From assembly GCA_035934015.1 (NCBI GenBank), contig DASYYH010000003.1, positions 186,001 to 250,000 on the forward strand: a stretch of 64,000 nucleotides of DNA, given 5' to 3'. A program made the position numbers and the translations under genes. The notes under the pieces were generated by a model. That model was not told where the DNA came from. It ran no database searches and saw only the letters and a list, made by a program, of their open reading frames with translations. Positions 46,475 through 55,405 of this stretch are shown here, piece by piece. Position 1 is the stretch's first letter. Each line of letters begins with the position of its first letter. This stretch comes from Candidatus Acidiferrales bacterium (GTDB taxonomy: Bacteria > Acidobacteriota > Terriglobia > Acidiferrales > UBA7541).

Positions 46475-47515
46475 TCAGCGGCTTGCCGCATCGTGCTTGC
46501 GGGCGGAAGGAGTCAGTTTTTTGATGAGAAATTCCTGGAGGAGATTATCCGCGGCTGTTAGGGCAATACCGACGCCTGTGACTTCAAATGTCAATGCAAC
46601 GCCATTTTGACTCTGGGGCGGGTAGTAGAGATTTGAAAGGCCGCCGGACGCGAGGTTCCCCAGAACGCCCGAATAATTCGGCTGCCAATGCCCATTGTCG
46701 CCTTTGCAGATGACCGCGTTGGCGATGGCATATAGAATCCGCGAGCGCTTGCTGCCTGTTCCCTTATAGAAATAACGCGGATCCTGCTTGAGAATCGCGG
46801 GAAATATAACGCTTCCGAAAAGCGTACCGGTGGCGAAGTCAGCATAGGAAGCGCCGTAGCGTTTGCCATAGCCTTGCGCGCCTTGGCCGTACCCGGGAAA
46901 CTGATCATCCGATTGTTGAATTCCGGCGATAGCTCCAATGAGGACGAACGTGACCGGATCTACGGCGTCTTTCCAGGAAAGCTCGGCCTTCTGTTTAGCA
47001 TCCAGCGGAGCCGCATTAGGAATATAACTGACATAAAAATTCGGAATCACTTTGAGGACGCGCTGCTGTTCTTCCACTTTAATTTGACGTTCGGCGACTA
47101 CGTTCGTTGGCTCCACATGTATGACCGTCGTGACTGTTGCGAGCGTCACTATGATGGGCGGCACCATGAAATTCTGCCCCGAAATCATCGTCCCGGAGTA
47201 TGTTTCCGTAGCGTAGGCTGGCGCTTCAATGCTCAAATGGAATGGCCCGGGAGCAACGTTAAAAAAAACGAACCCCCCGTCATCGCCCGACTGGACGACT
47301 TGTTTGGGCGATTGATCATCTCGCGTGAGCGTCACTTGAGCGCCGGAGATGACGTTTCCATCCTTGTCGGTCACCCTACCACTGATGTTAGTCGGCTCTG
47401 GTTGACTGGTTTGCTGCTGCCCGAAGGCGGTCGGCACAAACGAGCACAGAACCGCGGCAATAGCAACGAAAGCAATCCCAAGCACAAGCCGGCTGACAGC
47501 GCTCATTTTATTCAC
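46475..47515 (-). CDS. Secreted protein with carboxypeptidase-regulatory-like domain
   Basis: 346 residues from GTG 47515; ATG three codons later is possible. A signal peptide (LVLGIAFVAIAAVLCSF...AFG) is followed by a transthyretin-like carboxypeptidase-regulatory domain (ISGRVTDKDGNVISGAQVTL, FVFFNVAPGPFHLSIEA). A conserved C-terminal part of unknown function includes VIPNFYVSYIPNAAPLDAKQ, DAVDPVTFVLIGAIAGIQQ and DPRYFYKGTGSKRSRILYAI. The combination recurs in acidobacteria, and the C-terminal half looks membrane-associated. The intervals around it (142 bases after it, 278 before it) hold no other gene I can support. Confidence 0.85.
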   Translation of the reverse strand: MNKMSAVSRLVLGIAFVAIAAVLCSFVPTAFGQQQTSQPEPTNISGRVTDKDGNVISGAQVTLTRDDQSPKQVVQSGDDGGFVFFNVAPGPFHLSIEAPAYATETYSGTMISGQNFMVPPIIVTLATVTTVIHVEPTNVVAERQIKVEEQQRVLKVIPNFYVSYIPNAAPLDAKQKAELSWKDAVDPVTFVLIGAIAGIQQSDDQFPGYGQGAQGYGKRYGASYADFATGTLFGSVIFPAILKQDPRYFYKGTGSKRSRILYAIANAVICKGDNGHWQPNYSGVLGNLASGGLSNLYYPPQSQNGVALTFEVTGVGIALTAADNLLQEFLIKKLTPSARKHDAASR

Positions 47516-47793
47516 TATGCCAAAACTCTCTCGCCATATCGAGCGAACGATCCAGCGTCCTCACAGTAATAGTTACGGCCGTTTTGATTCGCGAAATCGA
47601 ACAATGGTTTTGTCGATTGCGTTTCGCTATGCCTACCGGCTGTGGATTATGCGCAATTACTCCCGTGAACATGCCGGCTCCTATTTGAGCCTCATCTCCG
47701 CCGACCGGTGTATACTCCCGGACATCTGACAATGTTGCGAGAACATCATTATTTTTAAATCTTTAGGCGAAATTTTTTGTGGAGGACACCGTC

Positions 47794-48216
47794 ATGAATG
47801 CCAAGAAAGCCCTGGGTGCAATCGTTGTAGCTTATCTCGTGCGCATCGGTCTGCAGTATTTTGTCTATAGCGTTCTCATGAGGCCAGAATTTGCGGCCAG
47901 TGCCGACGTTTGGCGCTCCCAGGACGACCTCATGCACCGCATGTGGATCATGCTGCTGGCCCAGTTTATTTTCACCGTCGGAGCGGTGCTCATCTATCAG
48001 CGTGGAATCGAGAAGAAGCCTTGGCTCGGCCAGGGAATTCGCTTCGGCATACTGCTTTCGTTCGTGAGTGCTTTTCCCTTCGCGATGTCACAGTATGTGG
48101 CCGTACCGATACATCACCGCGTCGCTCTGCACGAAATCATCGCTGAGACATGCATTTCAATTCTCATGGGACTGGTTATCGCCGCGATCTGCAAGAAAGA
48201 AACCAGCACAAACTAG
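47794..48216 (+). CDS. Four-helix membrane protein of unknown function
   Basis: 140 residues from ATG 47794 (MNAKKALGAI); GGAGG lies ten bases upstream, so the longer GTG reading frame from 47779 is rejected because it runs through the ribosome-binding site. Four hydrophobic segments: AIVVAYLVRIGLQYFVYSVL, MLLAQFIFTVGAVLIYQRGI, GILLSFVSAFPFAMSQYVAV and ISILMGLVIAAICKKE. The layout resembles a widespread unnamed membrane family with a DLMHRMW segment between helices. It is divergent from the preceding gene. Confidence 0.75.
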   Translation: MNAKKALGAIVVAYLVRIGLQYFVYSVLMRPEFAASADVWRSQDDLMHRMWIMLLAQFIFTVGAVLIYQRGIEKKPWLGQGIRFGILLSFVSAFPFAMSQYVAVPIHHRVALHEIIAETCISILMGLVIAAICKKETSTN

Positions 48217-48393
48217 CTTCCAGATTCGTGCGATATTCATTGGTTCAAGCAAGCAGTGAAGTGATCTTTTTCGACGACGAAAAGCCGCCGTCAACATAAC
48301 CGAAAGGTCCGCAGATAACCAACTTCCCGGCACGCTACATTCCTGCCACAGTTCCACAATAGAATGCATCCTTACATATCGTATAGAATCGTC

Positions 48394-48423
48394 TTGTACT
48401 GACGCTTCTAGACGCATTAATAT
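48394..48423 (+). promoter_or_regulatory. Possible promoter for the TonB receptor gene
   Basis: TTGTAC (48394-48399), 18-base spacer and TAATAT (48418-48423), about 36 bases before ATG 48460. The -10 is good and the -35 is partial. The 243-base interval holds no other recognisable feature. Confidence 0.4.
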
Positions 48424-48459
48424 GCGCACTCCGTTTGCGGATGGATTGGAGATGTGATT

Positions 48460-51400
48460 ATGCGTAGGGGCATCTTGGGCTTGGGTATTGTTTTTGCATT
48501 TGTTTGTTGGGGGCCGCGCGGTTTCGCACAAACAGGCGCACAAATCTCTGGAATGGTAATCGACCAAACCGGGGCTGTGGTTGCACATGCGGCTGTGACG
48601 GCGACAAATTTGGAAACTGGCGAAGTTCGCACGGCAGAGACGGACAGCACCGGCAGGTTTCAGTTATCGGCCCTGCCGGTCGGCGTGTATGAAGTCCAGT
48701 CTTCCAAGGCTGGATTCGAAAGAGAAATTCGAAAGGAAATTCACCTTGTTGTGGGACAAGACGCGACGATCAACTTTCGCTTGAATGTCGGCGAGGTAAG
48801 CCAGCAAGTCACAGTCAATGGAGAGCCGCCGGCCGTGGCCGTTACGACCGCGGACATTTCCGGTCTGGTGGGTGAGCGCCAAGTGAAAGTTCTTCCGCTC
48901 AACGGCCGCAGCTACGATGAATTGATGACACTCGATCCGGGGGTGGTGAATTTTACGTGGGAGAAAACGGGCGGCGTAGGAGTATCAAATTCCACAGTCG
49001 GAAATATGTTCTCTGTCTCCGGGAATCGTCCGCAGCAGAATTTGTTTTTATTGAACGGAATCGAGTTTACTGGCGCTGCGGAAAATAATATGCAGCCCGG
49101 TGGGACCAGTGGCTTGCTGCTCGGCGTGGACGCGGTGAGAGAATTTAACGTCCTGCGTGATTCCTACGGCGCAGAGTACGGCAAACGCCCCGGAGCGCAG
49201 GTGGTGATGGTCACGCAATCCGGCACGAATGCACGGCACGGTTCCACATATGAATTTTTCCGCAATAATGCCCTGGATGCAGCGAATTACTTCGATCACG
49301 GAGGGACCCCGCCCCTGTTCCAGCGCAACCAGTTTGGCGCCTCTCTGGGAGGTCCAATCAAAACGAATAAGACGTTCGTTTTCTCGAATTACGAGGGCTT
49401 TCGGCAGCACTTGCATGAGACGAACGTGACCCTCGTCCCCGACACGAATGCGCGGAATGGCATGTTGCCATGTGCGCTTGTGACGCCAGCGCCCAACCCA
49501 TGCCCCGGCAACGGGCTATACGACGTCGGCGTTGCGCCGGGAGTAGCGCCTCTGTTTAACCTCTGGCCCGCGCAAAGCTCGACGGCTCCGGACTTTGGGG
49601 GCATTGCCGAGACCTTCAGCAATCCCCTGCAGACAATTCGCCAAGATTTTGGAACCACACGTCTCGACCATATTTTTTCGGAGACCGATTCTCTGAGCGG
49701 CGTCTACACGATCGACGATAGCGCGGATACGACTCCGACGAGCAACCCCTTCAGCACGGATATCGAAAGCTTGCGCGAGCAGGTTTTGAGCTTCGAAGAA
49801 ACGCACGTGTTCAATTCGAACTTGATCAATACAGCCCGCTTCGGCTTCTCCCGCGCCAGCTATTTTTACACTGGTGAGCCCACGCCAGGCACCTTGGCCG
49901 CAAGCGTACCCACATTTTTGACCGGCGATCCTGTCGGCGCGGTGGTTGTGGGAGGCAGTGCGGCCTCGAATCCCGCAGCCCAGCTCAGCCTTGCCGGCAG
50001 CAACAATGGCAGCAATCTGGACGTCAATCGAAATATCTTTACTTACGAAGATCAGGTTTCCTTCACCAAGGGACGGCATCAATTCTCCTTTGGCGCATCA
50101 TTTCAACGCTTACAATCAAACGAGAATCTAGCGTTGAGCCAATACGGTCAGGCGACATTCACCGGTTTGCAGGGTTTCTTGCAAGGCAACGCCAATTTTC
50201 TCTTTGACCCCACATCTACGCCGCTCGGATGGCGGACACTTCTCGGAGCGTTTTATGCGGAAGACATAATCCGCGTGAACTCAGAACTTACGCTTTCTCT
50301 CGGGCTGCGCGACGAATTCACCACCGGCTGGAACGAGGCATCCGGCCGAGCGTCGACATTTGTCTTCACCAACGGCGTGATGCAAACGCAGCCACGGATC
50401 GGAGATTCGGCGTTCACGACAAACAACGCCACGCATCTCTTCCAACCGCGCATCGGCATGGCATGGAGCCCGTTCAGTTCGAAAACAGTGATCCGAGCGG
50501 GATTTGGGATGTATAACGACCTGCAGGACGCACTCGGCTATCGCATGGATCAAAACGCGCCCTTTAATCCGACCTATAGCGTCGCGTTGCCAGTATCGCA
50601 GTTCCCTCTTACACCGAGCGCGCCCGTACCGGCAGGAACTAAAATTCTCCCCGGCGGAGTTCAGCCGGATTTGAACACGCCGACGCTGGTTTCGTACTCA
50701 CTGCGAATCGAGCAGGCCTTGGGAGCTAATACGTCCGTGAGCGCAGGCTACGTGGGATCGCACGGCTATCACGAAATCGTCAGCTTGGATGCCAACGAAC
50801 CGATCCCCAAGATTTGCCCGGCGGCCGCATGCCCCGCAACCTTGCCGACTGGCCAGCCTGTTCCTGCCGGAACGTTTTACATCCCCGCAGGAACGCCAAA
50901 AGCAAATCCGGCGCTCGGAAACTCGTGGGGCTGGCATTCGGAAGGATCGAGCTCGTATAACGCACTGCAATTGGACATGAATCATCGTTTCAGCGAAGGG
51001 CTTGCGTTTCGCGTCGCGTACACCTGGTCAAAGGCGCTTGATGACGGCGATTCTCTAAACGCCACGGCCGCGGGCAATGCGCCTGGGCTGGTGATGAATC
51101 CGTACGACATTCGGGCCGATTGGGGACCGGCGACTTACGACGCGCGCAATGTTGGCGTAGGAAACGTAACTTACGCACTGCCCTTTGGCCAATCGCAGCG
51201 ATGGCTTGGCAACTGGAATGGATGGCGCGGTACGATGGTGAGCGGGTGGTCGGTTAACAGCATCATCACGCTTCAGGGCGGCTTTCCTTTTACTCCGCAG
51301 CTCAGCTACAACCCGTCGAACAACGGCGACACACGAAATCCTGTGCGGCCATTCGTCAATCCCGCGTTTACCGGCAACGCGATCGAAGGAGGAGTCACCC

Positions 51401-51711
51401 AGTATTTCAACCCCGCGGCGTTCATCGCTCCGCCGCTGAATAGCGGATTCTATGGGAACCTTGGCCGCGATGCGCTCACCGGACCCGGCCTGGCAACCTG
51501 GGATTTCTCTGCAATGAAGGACACGCAAGTGGCCGAACGAATACGGCTCGAATTTCGCGCGGAAATTTTCAACCTTCTCAATCGCGCGAACTTCAATACG
51601 CCGAATCCCATCGTGTTTACCCCATCTGGAGTGTCGCCAACGGCAGGCGTGATCACGAGTACTTCGACTACCGCCCGGCAAGTGCAATTCGGCCTCAAGC
51701 TCCTATGGTGA
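48460..51711 (+). CDS. Oar-like TonB-dependent outer-membrane receptor
   Basis: 1083 residues from ATG 48460, with GGAG upstream. A signal peptide (LGLGIVFAFVCWGPRGFAQ) is followed by a carboxypeptidase-regulatory domain (ISGMVIDQTGAVVAHAAVTA, DSTGRFQLSALPVGVYEVQS; about 27-110). A plug domain follows (ERQVKVLPLNGRSYDELMTL, VDAVREFNVLRDSYGAEYGK). A large beta-barrel (GSTYEFFRNNALDAANYF, LGGPIKTNKTFVFSNYEGFR) ends in VQFGLKLLW with the terminal aromatic residue. Such receptors are amplified in acidobacteria and are thought to import oligosaccharides or peptides. Downstream secreted peptidases suggest a peptide ligand (inference). Confidence 0.92.
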   Translation: MRRGILGLGIVFAFVCWGPRGFAQTGAQISGMVIDQTGAVVAHAAVTATNLETGEVRTAETDSTGRFQLSALPVGVYEVQSSKAGFEREIRKEIHLVVGQDATINFRLNVGEVSQQVTVNGEPPAVAVTTADISGLVGERQVKVLPLNGRSYDELMTLDPGVVNFTWEKTGGVGVSNSTVGNMFSVSGNRPQQNLFLLNGIEFTGAAENNMQPGGTSGLLLGVDAVREFNVLRDSYGAEYGKRPGAQVVMVTQSGTNARHGSTYEFFRNNALDAANYFDHGGTPPLFQRNQFGASLGGPIKTNKTFVFSNYEGFRQHLHETNVTLVPDTNARNGMLPCALVTPAPNPCPGNGLYDVGVAPGVAPLFNLWPAQSSTAPDFGGIAETFSNPLQTIRQDFGTTRLDHIFSETDSLSGVYTIDDSADTTPTSNPFSTDIESLREQVLSFEETHVFNSNLINTARFGFSRASYFYTGEPTPGTLAASVPTFLTGDPVGAVVVGGSAASNPAAQLSLAGSNNGSNLDVNRNIFTYEDQVSFTKGRHQFSFGASFQRLQSNENLALSQYGQATFTGLQGFLQGNANFLFDPTSTPLGWRTLLGAFYAEDIIRVNSELTLSLGLRDEFTTGWNEASGRASTFVFTNGVMQTQPRIGDSAFTTNNATHLFQPRIGMAWSPFSSKTVIRAGFGMYNDLQDALGYRMDQNAPFNPTYSVALPVSQFPLTPSAPVPAGTKILPGGVQPDLNTPTLVSYSLRIEQALGANTSVSAGYVGSHGYHEIVSLDANEPIPKICPAAACPATLPTGQPVPAGTFYIPAGTPKANPALGNSWGWHSEGSSSYNALQLDMNHRFSEGLAFRVAYTWSKALDDGDSLNATAAGNAPGLVMNPYDIRADWGPATYDARNVGVGNVTYALPFGQSQRWLGNWNGWRGTMVSGWSVNSIITLQGGFPFTPQLSYNPSNNGDTRNPVRPFVNPAFTGNAIEGGVTQYFNPAAFIAPPLNSGFYGNLGRDALTGPGLATWDFSAMKDTQVAERIRLEFRAEIFNLLNRANFNTPNPIVFTPSGVSPTAGVITSTSTTARQVQFGLKLLW

Positions 51712-51785
51712 GCGGCGCATAGGGTATACTCTGCGGGCGGCAGACAGCGAATGGTGGCCGAAACCGCCCTTCCGGAGGCGCTCCG

Positions 51786-52880
51786 ATGCGACGATCAGAG
51801 ATTGCCCTGACTTGCGTGATATTTATTTTCGCACTTCCCTTTCTTGCTCAGCTTGCCCATGCCCAAGAAACATCCGTACCGGAAATCCAGTACGAATCAG
51901 TTCCGAATTTCCTGAAGCTTCCACCGAATTTGTATCTTGGGGAGGTTTCTGGCGTTGCCGTGAACTCCAAGGGGCACGTGTTCGTCTTTTCGCGCGGCAA
52001 TACAACTGGCCCGGCGTACGGCGCGACGGCCGCACAACTGCTCGAATTCGACGCGAATGGAAATTTCGTGCGCGAGATTGGCCACAATCTGTACGCGTGG
52101 TCCTTTGCGCACACCGTAAAGATCGATTCGGAAGACAACATTTGGGCGACGGATAAAGGCTCGGACATGGTTATTAAGTTCGATCCGCAAGGCCGCGTGG
52201 TGATGGTCTTTGGTCGCAAACAAGAAGCAGCCGATGAACACACCGGCCCACTCGCCCATCCGAATCCGCCTTTGCCCCCAGTCGATGGGCTTTTCCGCCA
52301 AGTCACAGACGTCGCTTGGGACGCCGCAGGCAATACTTACATCAGCGATGGCTACATCAATTCACGCGTGGCGAAGGTAGACAAGGACGGCAACTGGCTC
52401 ATGTCCTGGGGCGGGCCGGGCGATAAGCCGGGCCAGTTCAATACTCCGCATAGCATTGCCGTTGACGCCGCGGGCCGTGTTTACGTCGCAGATCGCGGCA
52501 ATCGCCGCATTCAAGTCTTCGACGGCAATGGAAAATTCCTGCGCCAAATCACCATTGACGCCCCGGCGCCGCCCGATGCCCGCCCCCCGATTGGAAACAA
52601 GGCGGCGAATCCCCGCGGTACGATGGCGCCGGGCGCGCCCTGGGCCATTTGCATCACGCCGGGCCCGCATCAGGTGCTATACAGCGCCGATGCATTTCCA
52701 GGGCGCATCTATAAGCTGAGCCTCGACGGGAAAATTCTCGGAATGTTTGGCAAATCAGGCAAACAGCCCAAGGAATTCGGCTGGATTCATGAAATCGCGT
52801 GCCCTTCCGAAAACGAACTTTACGTCGCGGAAATACTCAACTGGCGTGTGCAGAAACTGATTCTTCGGCCGAACCAATAA
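51786..52880 (+). CDS. Secreted NHL-repeat six-bladed beta-propeller protein
   Basis: 364 residues from ATG 51786, with CGGAGGC upstream. A signal peptide (LTCVIFIFALPFLAQLAHAQ) is followed by NHL repeats: LGEVSGVAVNSKGHVFVFSR, FAHTVKIDSEDNIWATDKGS, DVAWDAAGNTYISDGYINSR, PHSIAVDAAGRVYVADRGNR and the last near HEIACPSENELYVAEI. Propellers of this type resemble the peptidyl-alpha-hydroxyglycine lyase fold, but its catalytic residues cannot be checked here. It lies 74 bases after the TonB receptor gene on the same strand, so joint transcription is likely. Confidence 0.88.
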   Translation: MRRSEIALTCVIFIFALPFLAQLAHAQETSVPEIQYESVPNFLKLPPNLYLGEVSGVAVNSKGHVFVFSRGNTTGPAYGATAAQLLEFDANGNFVREIGHNLYAWSFAHTVKIDSEDNIWATDKGSDMVIKFDPQGRVVMVFGRKQEAADEHTGPLAHPNPPLPPVDGLFRQVTDVAWDAAGNTYISDGYINSRVAKVDKDGNWLMSWGGPGDKPGQFNTPHSIAVDAAGRVYVADRGNRRIQVFDGNGKFLRQITIDAPAPPDARPPIGNKAANPRGTMAPGAPWAICITPGPHQVLYSADAFPGRIYKLSLDGKILGMFGKSGKQPKEFGWIHEIACPSENELYVAEILNWRVQKLILRPNQ

Positions 52881-53040
52881 CGTGCGTTCAATGACGCTTC
52901 GAGTGGGAACTCCGAGAATTCAACTTTGAGACTTTTGCGATTTGTATTATAGAGGGCTGCTCACTGGCGCGCGGTCCTGAAAACTGCCGCGCTTATGCGA
53001 CCTAGTATAAAGTGAACGACTGCAATCTTGGGGGTGTGAA

Positions 53041-55110
53041 TTGAAAGCTACAGAACCGTCATTAATCACGTCTGGAAATCTTGCCGCCGGTGTCTTGCTG
53101 ATTCTGTTTGCCATCCTCTCGTGCGTTCCTGCTCGCGCGCAGCAGAAGCGCCCTCTTAGCCTTGACGACCTCGCGCGCATGCGCGATGTTCGTGATCCGC
53201 AATGTTCGCCTGAGGGCAAGCAAGTCGCCTACGTCGTGAGTACTATCGACGTAAAAGGCGACAAACATAGTTCGCACATCTGGATGGTCAGCACCGACGG
53301 TTCGAGCGATCGCCAGATTACGGAGAGTCAGGAGTCCGAGAGCAGCCCGCGGTGGTCTCCCGACGGGAAATACTTGGCGTTCACTTCTGGACGCCCGGGC
53401 GAAACTAAGGGAAGCCAGGTCTGGCTTCTCAATCGCGATGGTGGCGAGGCAATGCAGATCACAAATGTCACCAAAGGCCATTTGCAATCCTACGAATGGT
53501 CGCCCGATTCAAAGCGCCTTGCGCTCGTGATCAAGGATCCGAATCCACAGCAGCCCGAGCAAGAGGAAGAAAACGGCAAGCCGCAACCTCCCAAACCCAT
53601 CGTCATCACGCGCTATCATTTCCGGCAGGACGTCGTCGGCTATGTGCTCGCCGATCAGCGCACGCACATCTATCTCTTCGATATCGCCACGAAGAAAATG
53701 GAACGCCTGACAACGGACAATTCGCATGACGAATTGGGCCCCGTGTGGTCTCCGGACGGAGCGCGCATCGCATTCTTGAGCAATCACGAGCCAGATCCTG
53801 ATCGCGATCCTGTCCCGCAGATTTTCGTCGCCGAAGCACGACCCGGCGCGCCGGAAACTCAAGTCACCCACTACGCGACGCGCGGAACACGCGGGCGCCT
53901 CGCGTGGAGCCCGGATGGAAAATGGATCGCTTTCTTGCTTGGCGATGAAAAGAAGTGGGACGCGTATGGCATGAGCCGTCTGGCCATTGTCTCCTCCGAC
54001 GGCTCCGCCGAGCCGGCCGTCCTCACTGAGAAGCTTGATCGCTCCGTTTCCGCACCCTATTTCAGCACCGATGGAAAATCGATCATCGTTGATGAAGAGG
54101 ACGATCGCTCGGAATATCCGATCTCCGTGAATATCGCTGACCACAGTGTCCAGCGGCTTCTCCAACCGCCCATTGTCATTGGCAGCATCTCGCATTCCAA
54201 AGGATGTCTTGCTGGCCTTACAGGCGGCGACTACAAAGCGACTGAAGTCTACTCATGGGATGGCGGTACGCTTCGGCAACTGTCCCATCAAAACGACGCG
54301 CTCTTCTCTCAGCTCGAACTGGCAAAGACCGAGGACGTCAACTACAAGTCTCCCGATGGAACGGAAGTCCACGGCTTATTGACCTATCCCTTGGGATACA
54401 CCCAGGGCACGAAAGTCCCACTGCTCCTGCGCATTCACGGCGGCCCGAATGGACAGGATGCACATTACTTCAGCTTCGAGCGCCAGATTTTTGCTGCCAG
54501 TGGATACGCCGTGCTCAACGTGAATTATCGCGGCAGCTCTGGACGAGGGCAGAAGTTCCAGCGCGCGATTTTCGCCGACTGGGGACACTACGAAGTCGAA
54601 GATCTGAAAGCCGGAATTCAGCGCGTCATTTCGATGGGCGTTGCCGACCCAGACCACATCGGCGTGGGCGGCTGGAGCTACGGCTGCATACTCACCGACT
54701 ACATGATCGCGAGCGATCCTACGCTGAAAGCCGCAACGTGCGGCGCCGGCACGGGCTTCACCGTGGCGCTTTACGGAGTGGATCAATACATCATTCAGTA
54801 CGACAATGAAATCGGCCCGCCCTGGGAGCCGAAGGCCTGGGACACCTATCAGAAAATTTCGTATCCGTTTCTGCATGCCGATCGCATCAAGACGCCCACG
54901 ATCTATTTCAGCGGCGATAAAGACGCCAACGTTCCAATGATCGGCAATATGGAAATGTATCAGGCGCTTCGCAGCCTGGGCATCCCCACCGAATTCATTA
55001 TTTACCCGAACGAGTTTCACGGCATTCAGCGGCCCAGCTTCCAGCGCGACCGCTACGAGCGCTATCTGGCGTGGTACGCGAAATACATTAAAAATGGCAA
55101 CGCACAGTAA
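53041..55110 (+). CDS. Secreted S9-family prolyl oligopeptidase / acylaminoacyl peptidase
   Basis: 689 residues from TTG 53041 behind GGGGGTG. The N-terminal hydrophobic segment (LAAGVLLILFAILSCVPARA) is a signal peptide or anchor. A WD40-like beta-propeller follows (SPRWSPDGKYLAFTSG, GPVWSPDGARIAFLSN, GRLAWSPDGKWIAFLL). The C-terminal alpha/beta hydrolase has RIHGGPNGQD, nucleophile Ser546 in GGWSYG, Asp628 in SGDKDANVP and His660 in EFHGIQRP. The triad is complete. It should cleave short peptides in the periplasm, fitting the receptor and M1-like protein around it. The 160 bases before it are non-coding. Confidence 0.95.
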   Translation: MKATEPSLITSGNLAAGVLLILFAILSCVPARAQQKRPLSLDDLARMRDVRDPQCSPEGKQVAYVVSTIDVKGDKHSSHIWMVSTDGSSDRQITESQESESSPRWSPDGKYLAFTSGRPGETKGSQVWLLNRDGGEAMQITNVTKGHLQSYEWSPDSKRLALVIKDPNPQQPEQEEENGKPQPPKPIVITRYHFRQDVVGYVLADQRTHIYLFDIATKKMERLTTDNSHDELGPVWSPDGARIAFLSNHEPDPDRDPVPQIFVAEARPGAPETQVTHYATRGTRGRLAWSPDGKWIAFLLGDEKKWDAYGMSRLAIVSSDGSAEPAVLTEKLDRSVSAPYFSTDGKSIIVDEEDDRSEYPISVNIADHSVQRLLQPPIVIGSISHSKGCLAGLTGGDYKATEVYSWDGGTLRQLSHQNDALFSQLELAKTEDVNYKSPDGTEVHGLLTYPLGYTQGTKVPLLLRIHGGPNGQDAHYFSFERQIFAASGYAVLNVNYRGSSGRGQKFQRAIFADWGHYEVEDLKAGIQRVISMGVADPDHIGVGGWSYGCILTDYMIASDPTLKAATCGAGTGFTVALYGVDQYIIQYDNEIGPPWEPKAWDTYQKISYPFLHADRIKTPTIYFSGDKDANVPMIGNMEMYQALRSLGIPTEFIIYPNEFHGIQRPSFQRDRYERYLAWYAKYIKNGNAQ

Positions 55111-55405
55111 TAAAATCGGCGGCAAGCGACTCTTTTTGCGCCAACGAGCTGATTTCATTTGCGGCATAAGACGGCAGTGATGCTTTTGCGCGCAGTTTAG
55201 GACTATCGGGACTTTTCGTCCGCATCTGCTCGCCACTGTCTGAATCTGCGCGACATTCCAGTCTGAGTCTCCTTACGATGAATTGGCCCCCGCACAATTG
55301 TGGTGGAGGCCGGCGCATGCGCGGAGAGAGCCTTCGGCTAATGCATCTTGACGCGTAGCCGGAGAATCTAATGCGGACATTTGTGCCAGTTTTACGGGAG
55401 GAGCC